Shown here: positions 47,539-60,991 of the stretch, piece after piece
Numbering within the stretch: position 1 is the first letter of the stretch
Layout of the letters: each line of letters starts with the position of its first letter
Source of the DNA: Dichomitus squalens LYAD-421 SS1
Taxonomy: Eukaryota; Basidiomycota; Agaricomycetes; Polyporales; Polyporaceae
Direction: 5' to 3'
Assembly (NCBI RefSeq): GCF_000275845.1
Contig: NW_006766887.1
Coordinates: forward strand, 846,725-910,724
DNA length: 64,000 nt
Position numbers and translations under genes: made by a program
The notes under the pieces: generated by a model
The model's database searches: none
What the model was told of the DNA's origin: nothing
What the model saw: only the letters and a program-made list of their open reading frames with translations

Positions 47539-47851
47539 GTTGCTACGTCTCGTAGGGTACGTGCGCTCGAGAAGTAGAGAGATTGGAGAGAAGGATTGCG
47601 GAGGCCATCCCTGTGACCCTTAGGCTTATTTATATCTATGTTCCCGGCAGGGTGAATGTCGAGAAAGTGCCTGGGGGCTCGGCGAAACAGTATCGATAGA
47701 TGACGTCGCCGGACCGGACAAACCGCCGCTTCGAAGTTCAGTACGTTCAGTCACTCTTTTGATCAGAGATGTCGACCCTCATGTGCTCACGAATATGCCT
47801 TTATTCAAACGATTGGCGCTGTAGGCTCTTCTGGATCTTGGACAGCTGAGA
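47539..47851. promoter_or_regulatory. Upstream region of the Gfo/Idh gene
   Basis: This lies directly 5' of the dehydrogenase start and is truncated on its right by a transposon insertion. On the gene strand, an AT-rich block (near 47625-47640, TTATTTATATC on the plus strand) could form the core promoter. Confidence 0.4.
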
Positions 47852-48381
47852 CTTGAGTCCCAGTGAGAATGTGCCGGATTCAGGTCGATTTGGGGCGTGT
47901 GAGATCGTATTTGGCTGTACATACTCGTGCTATGTCGATTCAGGTCGGATGGGCGGTGTTTAGCGCCCATTTGACGTCTGTGTTAGCCATATGGTCGCGA
48001 GATCGGACGTACATATCTCTAAGGGCATGATGTCTATGCATGCTAGTATCTCTCTAGCTAGCTGTAGCTACGTAATGCCTTAGCTTGTGGCCCCGTAAGG
48101 CCTTAGCCTAGCTTGTGTCTGTCTCTAGTATTGCGTGCGAGTCCGACCTCTCTCTGCCGTGTAAGGCTTCTGCCTCCTCTCAGTGCCTGCTCCCATCAGA
48201 CAATCGAGCCAGGCGTCCGCAGCCTTCTCCCACGGTTTCACCCACTATGGGACCATCTCATGGATGCCACCTCCTCCCAAACATTTCTACTGTGATTGTT
48301 TTAAGTACTGCAAGGTCCGGAGACACGAAGTCTCTGTTCTCTGGCAGTAGGAACCTGCCCTAAACATGGTGACGTCATTGT

Positions 48382-48751
48382 GGTGGAGTTGCTGCTTGCA
48401 CTGACTACCGCCGTCCTCTGCCTATTCTGCAACCTCTCTTCTTTCTGCTCGACCAACAGCCGGTTCTCCCTGGGTGAAAATGCAGCGCAGACACTGTGCA
48501 ATGGTGTCACGAAGGTACGTTGGGGTTGGAGAGAGTTATAAAGGTGTGTCTTGTGGTCTAGAGTATGAGCACAAGGTGAGTTGTGGTGTATGGTGTTGCC
48601 GTCGCAACACCACTCTAGGTGAGTAATGTTATGTTATGTATGTCGAACATTCTTGGAGGTATGTGGTTACCCAAGTTGCTACTGGTATGGAGGCGGCACT
48701 CACCTTCCCAGCGCATCCTCTCACGTTCGACCTGGCGCGACGCAGTCGCTT
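48382..48751 (+). repeat. Duplicated segment, copy 1 (left of gap)
   Basis: About 370 bp that recur almost identically at 48947-49315. This copy runs exactly to the left gap edge. The only difference noticed is one extra G near its right end (GGCGCGACGCAG against GGCGCACGCAG). Confidence 0.95.
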
Positions 48752-48946
48752 NNNNNNNNNNNNNNNNNNNNNNNNNNNNNNNNNNNNNNNNNNNNNNNNN
48801 NNNNNNNNNNNNNNNNNNNNNNNNNNNNNNNNNNNNNNNNNNNNNNNNNNNNNNNNNNNNNNNNNNNNNNNNNNNNNNNNNNNNNNNNNNNNNNNNNNNN
48901 NNNNNNNNNNNNNNNNNNNNNNNNNNNNNNNNNNNNNNNNNNNNNN
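48752..48946. other. Assembly gap (195 N)
   Basis: A run of undetermined bases. Its flanks are the same sequence in the same orientation, so its size and even its existence are doubtful. Confidence 0.99.
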
Positions 48947-49315
48947 GGTGGAGTTGCTGCTTGCACTGACTACCGCCGTCCTCTGCCTATTCTGCAACCT
49001 CTCTTCTTTCTGCTCGACCAACAGCCGGTTCTCCCTGGGTGAAAATGCAGCGCAGACACTGTGCAATGGTGTCACGAAGGTACGTTGGGGTTGGAGAGAG
49101 TTATAAAGGTGTGTCTTGTGGTCTAGAGTATGAGCACAAGGTGAGTTGTGGTGTATGGTGTTGCCGTCGCAACACCACTCTAGGTGAGTAATGTTATGTT
49201 ATGTATGTCGAACATTCTTGGAGGTATGTGGTTACCCAAGTTGCTACTGGTATGGAGGCGGCACTCACCTTCCCAGCGCATCCTCTCACGTTCGACCTGG
49301 CGCACGCAGTCGCTT
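48947..49315 (+). repeat. Duplicated segment, copy 2 (right of gap)
   Basis: This starts exactly at the right gap edge and repeats 48382-48751. After 49315 the sequence continues uniquely. The arrangement is what an unmerged overlap between two contig ends would give. Confidence 0.95.
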
Positions 49316-49847
49316 GAGGGGACAAACAGTAATGTATCTTACGATTGCATACATGTGCTGTGCAACATTCTCATACTGTCCTTCTCTGGCTCTCGACTCC
49401 TCCCCTGATGCTTAAAGAATTGTCCCATTGTCTCTACCCCTCTACCAGCGCATCAGCGAAATAGTGCACTTACGCTCGGTACGTATAGCGAGTGACCGCA
49501 ACCATGCCCAATTGTAGCTATATTGTATCACATAGTCATACGAGTCTATACGAATGAATACAGAGATTCCCCAAATATCAATCAATGGTGTGCTCTGCAT
49601 CAAGACGACCTGAAACTACCCAGCCCGAAATTTCTCGAGCACAATCAATTGCTGACAATCCCCATCGACCCAAATCGACAGGATTAGTATTATATTGGGG
49701 GTTTGCACGGCGCTATACGACTCATTACGAAAACGGTCGTAAATATGGCAAGTGTTCGTGTGATTTCGGGTTGCCCGACTATATACGATCAAAATCGACA
49801 CATATCGACCTGAATCCGGCACGTTCTCACTGGGCTTGAGTAGTGGG

Positions 49848-51190
49848 TTTCATGCCCAGTGAGAACCCCGTCTGTTTCCCACTATTCTGGTCTTTTTCAG
49901 CCGATTTCTGTCTAGCGAAAAGACAGTAATACCTAGAAATCGATAGAAATCGGTATCATTCAATGGAAAACGGTGACAAAAGGCACAAAAAGCTATTTGC
50001 CGCCGATCGACTTTTCACGTCTATTTGTATCTTTTCCCCCCGATATTGGTATGTTTCACTCTATTCAACGTCTGACAAACAGTTTGGGACAGATTACGAC
50101 AGTACTGAAAAGTTCGTATGCTTCATCCGGTTCTAGATCGCGCATGGACAAGGACATTTATAGTTGGCTACTCTACGGTACATTAGTCGGATTACATAAT
50201 AGTATGCTACTCCCCGCACCCGTGCGACGACATTCAGTGACCTATCACTAAGTACTGCTGCATTGCCTCACGCGCTCTTTGCTCCCTGTGCAATAACCTC
50301 GTGCGCGACTTACCTGTATGCTGTGCGACAGCGACTAGCCCACTCACCTGTGTGTGACATGTACAGACTGAGACAGTGATGCCCTGCCTGTTAGCCTCAC
50401 GGTGAGTGAGTGTACCCAAGGACAGGAAGGGATGGTGAGAGGAGGGAAGAAAGGGCGCAGAGACGGGAGGCCGGCCATCGCCCACCTTTATAAGAGTGTC
50501 ACGGACACTGATGGCGTCATGGACAAAGGAGCCAGGGACGAGATCGAAGACGACGTAAGAATGGATATGGTCGGAAAACCGTCGGTTGGCACACAGGCAG
50601 TATATATAGTGGACATGGATGCAACAGTAGTATATACGTCGAAGACCCGTTTGATACTTTCGATCGACGTCAAATGGTCCATTGTATATATAAAACGAGC
50701 CAATCGATATATGACAGCTGATGTAAAAACCAGCGTCGCGTTTCCCCCAGGCCTCCCTGTGCTCGGATCAGCGGCAGCCCCCTGCCGAGCCCCTCAAGCC
50801 AGCGCTCCGGCCACCTCCCAGTCGGGGGACAAGCTCGCCGTGACTGCGCGAAGTGTGCCCCGCCTCATTCTACGTGGTTTCAGAGCTACAGGACACACAA
50901 TATTCTGCATGGAATGCTTCCCATGCAGATCCCCGCTGTGTGCGGGTGCTTCCAGCAGTGGACCAGAGTCGGGCAATGTCCTCGGTGTGGTATAGCTGGG
51001 GCTCGGCCGGGGTTTTCCGGTGATCCGAGCACATCCCCGGGCGCGGGGACTGCGACGCTGGTTTTTACATCAGCTGGAAACGAGCCGCTTTAGACGCCGA
51101 GCAGTCATCCAAATCGCTCAGAAAAGACGGCATTAGATGGCAATAGGCAGCAATCGTTGGCAATAGGCGGGGTTTTCACTGGGTTTCATG
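49848..51190. mobile_element. TIR element 2 (non-autonomous DNA transposon)
   Basis: The element is 49855-51183 (1,329 bp), flanked by a perfect 7 bp direct repeat TTTCATG (49848-49854 and 51184-51190). The left end is CCCAGTGAGAACCCCG and the right end, read inverted, is CCCAGTGAAAACCCCG. The terminal 8 bases equal those of element 1, only 20 bp away, so both belong to one superfamily or family, but the interiors differ. No transposase frame was seen. A shorter MITE is nested inside at about 50715-51076. Confidence 0.82.
50715..51076. mobile_element. Nested MITE with long terminal inverted repeats
   Basis: Both ends carry CAGCTGATGTAAAAACCAG plus CGTCGC as a 25 bp perfect inverted repeat. 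Similarity continues for about 85 bp, including a shared TGTGCTCGGATCA and GCCGAGCCCC. Total length is about 360 bp. Because CAGCTG is a palindrome, it could be either the TIR tip or a target duplication. It contains no coding potential. Confidence 0.8.
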
Positions 51191-51837
51191 TCCGAGTCTT
51201 CTGCCAGCGTGCCGCTATAATCTCAGCTGTTGTGAGCATGTCCTCATTCTTGCTCCGAACGGCAAGGCTAAGTCTGCGGAAGTTACCTGAAACCTCACTA
51301 TTACCTTGCGCCATCTTGCCGACAGTCGTCCATGACGTTCCCCAAGGATTCAGCTGCAATAACATGTAGGACTAGTCGAGCGATGGTGTGGACTTGAAAC
51401 TTACTGAAAATTCCATTTGGATCACATCGTGCTTCTCCCACGACGACAATTTGAATTCCTCAGCTTTAAGGGTGGACGTGCCAGAATGGGGGAGTACCGA
51501 TGGTTGCTGTTTAGCATCGTGCACTTAGCTCAACAGTCGTATCGAGCACATTGCCTTCGGCGCGAACGTAGAGACACTCTGGGTTGCTGCAGAGAATGGC
51601 TCGGTCGTTCCGATTCCCCTTCGCCTTCCATGACTTCCGTTCGGCTACCGGCCGGAATAGTACGTTACTCGGGTTTGGACCTTATGCAATCTCCGTACTA
51701 CGCGTGATAGGGAGGCTCAATGGGCACGCTAACCATCAGCTGTATAGCTAGGTCATAAACTAGTGATACACGTATCACAACAAAGAAGTATCAATCCACA
51801 CAGACGGAGAGCAGTAAGCCGAAAGAATACTGTGCTA
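51191..51837. other. Gene-free stretch right of the transposon island
   Basis: Only short frames. It includes the 3' UTR of the HFI1 gene at its right end. No other feature was recognised. Confidence 0.4.
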
Positions 51838-52941
51838 CTAATGCAATGTCCGCAAGGCCTCCTTTACCGTGCTTCGCTCGCTGAGCAGCGCAATCAGCTG
51901 CCATCGTTGGTCCTTGACCTCCCTGTCTTTCATAGTGAAGTCGTCCTCGGCCGGCTCATTTTCTCCTATGGCAAGCCGCATAGCCGCAGCTGACTTATTG
52001 GGCAGTACGGCGGGAGAGACTGTGAAGAGACTGTCAAAGGAGGCCGCTGGGAGCACGTAGCTATGCGAATGCGGTTCAGCGGCTCGGATTGATGTGATCG
52101 CATGCGAAGTCGAAGTTAGGGATAGAGCTTGCGTGATTAGCTGCTTCAGCTTAGCCTGCAGACGGAGGGTGAAGGCATGTCCGAGGAATCCAAGATTTTC
52201 TACATACCTCGAAAGCCAGCATCAAAAGCGAAGCAACCTCCTTCGAGGGTGCGCTCAAGTTATGTTGGGCTGAGATGAGATTGATACGCTCCGCAATGTG
52301 TTGCAAGGTCGGTCCGCGTGTCATAGACGCGAGGTTTAGAGGTAATCGACTACCGGGCGACTCTATTACACGTTTAACAATGCAGCCCACCCTGAACATT
52401 GCACGCTCACCTCCTCGTTCTGGAAGTAATTGGACTCCTCGCTCAGCAGCAATCTCGTCCGTGTATGGTTTAGGCACATGGGCTTCGTTGAGTGCCACTG
52501 TCTCAAGCGTGCGGATGCGGTCCCGCTCCCGCCTTCCCAGCCCAACAGTCCACTTCTTCAGCCTCTCTGACCTGAGGCTAGTCATCTCCATCGCGTCTGG
52601 GCCTTGGTATGGAAGCGTACGGCGGCGTTTCCGGGAGGGAGGTTTGGGTATATCAGGAGGCGGGGTAACAGGCGCAAGGTGCGCCGAGGTATCGAACAAA
52701 GATACAAGAAGAGCATTATGCAGATGTACTACACGACAGTGAGTCGTGGAACGTCCCGAGGGTAGGAAGGATACTCACGTAGAGGTACACTGTCGAGATA
52801 AGTCTTCACTTCGTCGTCATATTCGTTGCGTGATATGCGTCCAGACAGGTATTCTTTCAGAACATGGAAGTACTGAGGTGCCTTTGGACCTAAAGCGTTC
52901 GTGAGCTGTGCTTTGACGGTGGATGTCGAGGAAAGGGACAT
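51838..52941 (-). CDS. HFI1: HFI1/ADA1, SAGA complex subunit (TADA1 family)
   Basis: Structural subunit of the SAGA co-activator core. The start at 52941 gives MSLSSTSTVKAQLTNALGPK, then YFHVLKEYLSGRISRNEYDD and EVKTYLDSVPL, the conserved N-terminal module of this family. After introns follow LHNALLVSLFDTSAHLAP, a basic KPPSRKRRRTLPYQG segment, and LERVALNE-like sequence (read TLETVALNEAHVPKP). The Hfi1 histone-fold-like region contains LQHIAERINLISAQHNLSAP. The C-terminus is EVKDQRWQLIALLSERSTVK and ends at 51838. About 300 aa. An in-frame upstream extension to 53115 is considered UTR. It is divergent from the makorin gene. Confidence 0.87.
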
Positions 52942-53225
52942 CGAAATCGGCCAGTCTGGGGAAGGGGCCTGGTGGTGGCGGGAGGGTACAAGCGGATTAC
53001 GTAACAGTACGCGGTCGAATTCCGCTCTGCGACGTGCAATGTGCATTGACTCTTGACGCTGACGGTGGTGGCTGCTGCAGTTACCGCAGGTCAGCTTCTG
53101 CACATCGACCCCCACGCTCTAGTCCCCTTAAACCCTCATCTCTGTCTCCTATCTGTTGCGGCTGTATCCTGACCCTATCTCTTTCCGTTGCACTCTAGGC
53201 GTCTGCAGATCGTCGTCTGTGCTGT
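52942..53225. promoter_or_regulatory. Divergent promoter region, HFI1 / makorin
   Basis: 284 bp lie between start codons, with a C/T-rich tract (about 53105-53200) ahead of the makorin ATG. Confidence 0.5.
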
Positions 53226-55551
53226 ATGTCTAATATCGCAATCATATCTACCGACACGACATCCGACTCCTCTAATGTTAATCGACCTGTTACATCTAAG
53301 CCACGAGGGATATGCGCGTACTAGTAAGTCCTCAATCTACTTCTATATTTGTGGCTTCGATATTCACTGCGCACACGCGTGTAGCAAAACCGATCGTGGA
53401 TGCTATCAAGGGGACAAGTGCAAGTTCCTTCATGGGGAATCAGAGCGTCTGACGCCGTTCGACAAGAGCAAGCTCTGCAGATTCTACGCTGCAGGATTCT
53501 GTAGACGTGGCGACCAGTGCTGGTTCAAGCACGTCGATTCAGCCACGCCTGGTTCGTCTAGCCGCGAACCGCCCTCAGATCCGCACGAAGAGGAGTATCT
53601 GTGTTCCATCTGTTACGACAAGCCTACCACCTATGGATTGCTTGGTGAGTATCCTGACTAGTACTTGTATGATGAAAGGGTCGTTATTGTGTGGTGATCG
53701 GAAGAGTTGCGTTAGTCCATGCCAGTGGCGGCTCGGACGGTGCTTGCATGCGCGAACATAGTATTTTTCTGTGGATGTCGTTGGGGCCTACTTGCTATCT
53801 TCATGCTTGCAAATGCATCAAATTGAGTATCACTGCGATGAATGTGCGTTAAATGCCCTTACGGATGCTCTTTACCCCGAGAATGCATCTCCTCTTCACA
53901 TGTCGTAGTGCTCCGCAACGGCCTTGAGATCCTGTATACGCGCTATATGAGAGCTATACTGACTTAATCACAGTTGGTTGCAGTCATATCTTTTGCCTGC
54001 AGGTAGGTTGGCAACTCGGTAATTGAAATTCATACTGAAATGATATACTGACACCACCAATCTCCAGTGTATCAAGAACTGGCGGGGTTCCCAAGGCAAG
54101 TCATCAGACATGGTGGAGGCTGGAACTACGAAGACATGCCCCATGTGCCGTATTTCGTCGCGCTTTGTCGTCCCTTCCAGCCTCTTCCTTGCTGAGGGTG
54201 ACCCGAAGAAGGCAGAGAGCATCGAGAAATACAAGGCGAGCATGGCACGTGTAAAGTGCAGGTGGGCTTGATTCATTGCACTGCTATATCTCTTTGTTGA
54301 GTATCATTCAGGTATTTCAAGCGATCTCGGCCTCAGAGGCGCTTCTGCCCCTTCGGAAGGGACTGCTTCTATAAGCATGAGAATGCAGATGGGACGCCTT
54401 ACGTTTTCGACCATGGTGCTGACTTCTACATGGAGGCAAGTTTCGTTACTCCCCGAGGTTGATGTCGTGCTGATGCCTGAGAGTAACAGCAGCGGCGCTC
54501 CCGCAGTGAGGCCAACGATTTTGTATGGGAACAGGGTGACAGCAGTGGTTTCGAAGCAATGTTGAACACGATCACTCGGGTTTTCAGCAATGCACACATA
54601 AGTTCCAGTGAAATGGTGAGCTTAAACTGACCCTGAAATAGCTGCCATGGCTCAATGGCTAAACATTCTGCACAGCAGCGAGCGGTTTTGTCTAGTGTTG
54701 CCGCGGTGTTCGGTGCAGACACTCTGCCTCCGATGTACCGGTTGGACGAAGAAGACGAGGATGAAGAGGATGTAGTGAATGTGGTTGCAACGGAATCGAC
54801 CGGTGATGAGTCAACGACGGAACAAGTGCCACCCCTCTCGCAACCGTGGAATGACTGGCTTGCCGAACCATATGTGACTATTCCGTCGCAAGAGGACGTA
54901 GTGCTCGATGACGATGTGTCGGAGATTCCCGGACTTGGTATTTTCTCTGGGATGTCTGGACTGCCTCCTGCAGTCGGCTCCCCAGTCTCTGTCGCTGCAT
55001 CCACGCTTGACCCGACCGTCTTCGTCCCGTCTCACGTCGACAATTTACGTCCACTCCCTCCCGGACCGGAGACTGATGCCGCCCAATTCGAACGCCTTTT
55101 CCGCGAGCTTGAAGAGGACTACCGCTCCGGTCAAGGGCATGCTTTGGCCGACGCAGAAGCATCCTCGTCTCCACGGCAGCTTGACGGTCCTCAAGCTAGG
55201 CCGAGCGACGAAGTCCCTGTCCATGATGCGGATCCTCCGTTCATGACGGACGGTCGAGGACGAGTCGTATGGAGCAGTACTTCATCATCTCGGTCCCGTG
55301 GCCGTGGCCGTGCGGTCTCCTCATCGGCGACTATCCTTCCACATACCAAGTCCACCATCGACATCACTCCCGCAGAAGAGAGTTCCGAAGGACAGTCGCA
55401 GCGGGACACTGAAGATTCCAGGTTGCCGAGCTCCTCCCGTTCACTCGTCCGCCGACAATCGGTTCCCCTGCTCGTCTCGGACGCGGGCGCGGGCGCGGAG
55501 TTTGTTACGGACGGACGGGGCGGCGTCGTCTTCGCCTCCAACAACCATTGA
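53226..55551 (+). CDS. Makorin-type CCCH/RING E3 ubiquitin ligase
   Basis: Zinc-finger E3 ligase, RNA-binding by its CCCH fingers. The start at 53226 gives MSNIAIISTDTTSDSSNVN, then PRGICAYY. CCCH finger 1 is split by an intron: C-AYYKTDRG-C-YQGDK-C-KFL-H. Finger 2 is CRFYAAGFCRRGDQCWFKH. The RING finger follows: CSICYDKPTTYG, then VGCSHIFCLQCIKNW, then CPMC. A third CCCH-like element is RFCPFGRDCFYKHEN. One intron is GC-AG (54436-54489); another at about 53645-53970 is long. The last exon (about 54680-55551) is acidic then Ser/Arg-rich, with repeated FMTDGRGRVVWSS and FVTDGRGGVVFAS blocks. About 580 aa. The order CCCH-CCCH-RING-CCCH matches makorins. Confidence 0.9.
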
Positions 55552-56386
55552 CCGATCTTATGCCACAACATGTTACGAGTATCATGACCCGAGATCCAAG
55601 CGAAAGCGGAATGAGGAGTGTAGATTTATGGTTCCATGACTTATGTCAGTCGGGGACACTTTTGAGCTACTTTCCCCGCCTGCGCCCTGTTTCACTTCAG
55701 TTTCGTGCTCAGCTGTTACCTTGCTTTTACATGTATTCCTGAAACTCAATACACCGATGTATGTATCACTAGCCGACCTCACTAGCCGACCTCACTAGCC
55801 GACCTCATATGGATGTCTTTCTACATCTCAAGTATTTCTGGGACTCATAGATTTCGACGGAGCGCTCTGCGCCTACGCTTACTTATGACGCGGGATGCGT
55901 GGTCGTTGGCGCGCGTCCAACGAACCGCTTCCAGGACGCTTGCAACCCCAGCACAGTATGCCGCTTAGAGAATCGCCATACCGTAAACGCTCCCTTCCCG
56001 GCTTTCTATCCCCTCTTCCCAGATAGCCTCTCTGCCAACTGTGGGATTGATCAGGACGGCGTACGCACCGTCAAATACTGCAGCTAGGATCCCCCACGCA
56101 AGAACTGCCACCACCCGGCCACGACTGTCGACAGTTAGCGAGATCTTCTATCGCGAATCCGAAGCATACCCCTTGTCCTCGGCCTCTTGTATGTAATTTT
56201 GTCGTAGTCTCGCCCAGCACTTCTGCCGCTCGTTATAAACTGCGCTCATCAAGTTCGAGCACTTCCTGTTCTCGCCGTCCGCTTGCCCTCTCTCCTGCCA
56301 CCGTTTACCGTTACCCAAGTGTCTGATCCTTCGCTCTACGCGCCGCGCTGTCCTCCCCCGTTTCGGTTTAGCCTCATCGTCCACAC
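55552..56386. other. Intergenic region before the MAP kinase
   Basis: The 3' UTR of the makorin gene, a short tandem repeat (55766-55804), and the promoter of the kinase gene. No other gene was seen. Confidence 0.5.
55766..55804 (+). repeat. 13 bp tandem repeat, three copies
   Basis: Three perfect copies of TCACTAGCCGACC, followed by the start of a fourth (TCA). This is a minisatellite-like tract downstream of the makorin gene. Confidence 0.95.
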
Positions 56387-59223
<2,837 letters not shown>

Positions 59224-59470
59224 ACTACCTGCGGGTCTCGCAGAGAGTGGCGGGACGAACCGTAGGTGGGGAACGGCTTCATATAGAGGGACGATGTACC
59301 AGTTAATAGTGTATTAGAGTTGCCCCCCAACTAGATAGATACGCATACATATGAGACACGACGGACTGATCTGCAAGTAGTAGAATGGCCATTGCATCTA
59401 GATGATACATATACAAGTGCTACATGTGCATGCCGGGTGGTGTACAGATAGAGGTGGTTGTGTGATAGTG
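59224..59470. other. Convergent 3' region between MAP kinase and NBP35
   Basis: A short spacer holding both 3' UTRs. It is AT-rich with ATACATATGAGACA-like sequence. Nothing else was seen. Confidence 0.5.
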
Positions 59471-60612
59471 TCAAGAATCCCCTAGGATATCCTTGATTCC
59501 TGGAAAAACATGTGAGCTAGGGCACAAATGGCCAAGGAAAAGCCACTACTCACTGTCTATGATGTCGAGGTATGCAACGCTAGCTGGGCTGTCCGGATAC
59601 TCGTCCAAGAAACTCACGCCGTAGTCTGCACTCTTACCGATCCGCGGATCGAGAGGAACCGAGCCCAAGAATTCCACGTTCATATCCTGTGCCAGCCGCC
59701 GCCCACCGCCAGTGCTGGGCTTGAATATCTGTGACTCGGTTTGGCAGTTGGGGCAGACAAATCCCGACATGTTCTCCACCAGCCCGAGGACCCGGATGCC
59801 GACCTTCCTGCAGAAGTCGATCTCTCTCCGCACGTCCTGGAGCGCAACTTCCTGCGGTGTCGTGATGACCACCGCTCCGTCGATACCGCTCTCCTTGAGG
59901 TACTGGACGATGCTTAGGTGCTCGTCGGACGTTCCGGGAGGGGTGTCGATGACCAGGTAGTCGAGGTCGCCCCAGTCCACATCTTTCAAGAATTGAGAGA
60001 TGAGGCCGTTCTTCTTGGGGCCTCGCCACATAATCGCGTCCTTGGACGAGGGGAGCATGAAGCCGACGGACATGACGCCCAGGTTGTCTTGAACGTAGAC
60101 GGGAGACCAGCCAGAGGATGAAGAATGCACTTGTTCTGACGCGATGCCAAGAATGGTGGGTATTGAGGGGCCACAGATGTCCACGTCCATAATTCCAGTC
60201 TGATTCGATCCATTGAGCTTCGGAAGCCTCAAGCAAGTCCGAGGAGACTTACCTGTAGCTGCCCATCTGCAGCGAACGCCCACCCAAGCTGCGCAGTGAA
60301 TGTTGACTTCCCGACTCCTCCCTTGCCCGACAAGACGAGGATCTTGCGCTTGACAGTAGACATCCGCTCTCGGACAAGCGGGAGCGCAGGGTCAGGGCCC
60401 CGTGTCTGCCCGGAGGCGCAGATCTCTTGATTGGCACATCCTGCACATGCGTCTGCTTTCCCTGCTAGCTCTGATTCCGTTCCCTACATATGGGCAACGT
60501 TGGTGTGAGAGCTGAGAAGACGACTTTGAATACTTACTGGACAGTGTTCTGGGGCGTTCGCCGGAACTGAGAGAGGATCAGGTGCGGGCGCTGCATGCTG
60601 CAGAGCAATCAT
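59471..60612 (-). CDS. NBP35: NBP35, cytosolic iron-sulfur cluster assembly scaffold ATPase
   Basis: P-loop NTPase that with Cfd1 assembles Fe-S clusters for cytosolic and nuclear proteins. The start at 60612 gives [20 protein letters not shown], then the N-terminal cysteine cluster ([20 protein letters not shown]) specific to Nbp35. The deviant Walker A is [20 protein letters not shown], followed by [26 protein letters not shown] and [13 protein letters not shown] with the C-terminal CPxC pair. Splicing the last intron (donor GTGAGT near 59552, acceptor near 59500) replaces an immediate stop with RIKDILGDS, which fits the family C-terminus better, giving a stop at 59471-59473. About 340 aa. 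It is divergent from the Rpn14/PAAF1 gene. Confidence 0.93.
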
Positions 60613-60991
60613 TGTAGAAGAAAGCAACAAAGTGGGTCTAAGATGCAGATAGACTCTTGAAGGGAAAACGTTGTCCGAGTCAAGCGTCGGGTACGAGGTC
60701 GGAGGAAGGCAGGGAGCGCGATCGACTTTGTCATCTTCTCCAGTCTAGTCGATCTAATCTAATCTAATCTAAACGAGACTGGACTGGATCTAATCCGGTC
60801 AGCGAGTCTCCCGAATCGGTGGTGTAAGCTCCGTCAAGGTGCTCTCCGTCTCGCGGTCTTTGCATAGGACTTTGACTGCAGGTACGACTACTCATATTAA
60901 CGGTTCCAAGTTCTGTGAGATAGGTGTGTTACTCACACCACTAAATAAATGCTGTTCTTCCTATTAACCCGCTCATCTCGCTTGCGTAGAG
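60613..60991. promoter_or_regulatory. Divergent promoter region, NBP35 / PAAF1, with a TCTAA repeat
   Basis: 379 bp lie between start codons. It contains four tandem TCTAA units (60753-60772) followed by a further related GATCTAATC a few bases on. This repeat lies midway and might influence either gene. Confidence 0.5.

Larger units (their letters stand above)
47852..49841. mobile_element. TIR element 1 (non-autonomous DNA transposon), interrupted by an assembly gap
   Basis: The element itself is 47859-49834, flanked by a perfect 7 bp direct repeat CTTGAGT (47852-47858 and 49835-49841). The left end reads CCCAGTGAGAATGTGCCGG and the right end is its inverted complement (CCGGCACGTTCTCACTGGG). 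Identity extends about 33 bp with one or two mismatches, then becomes patchy. No transposase-like frame is present. It contains 195 N and a duplicated 370 bp segment; if that duplication is artificial, the true length is about 1.4 kb. Confidence 0.8.

Noticed and set aside
48382..49315. Long terminal repeats of a retrotransposon flanking the gap
   Set aside because: The repeats abut the gap exactly, lack TG...CA ends and a target duplication of their own, and lie inside a TIR element. A contig-overlap artefact is simpler.
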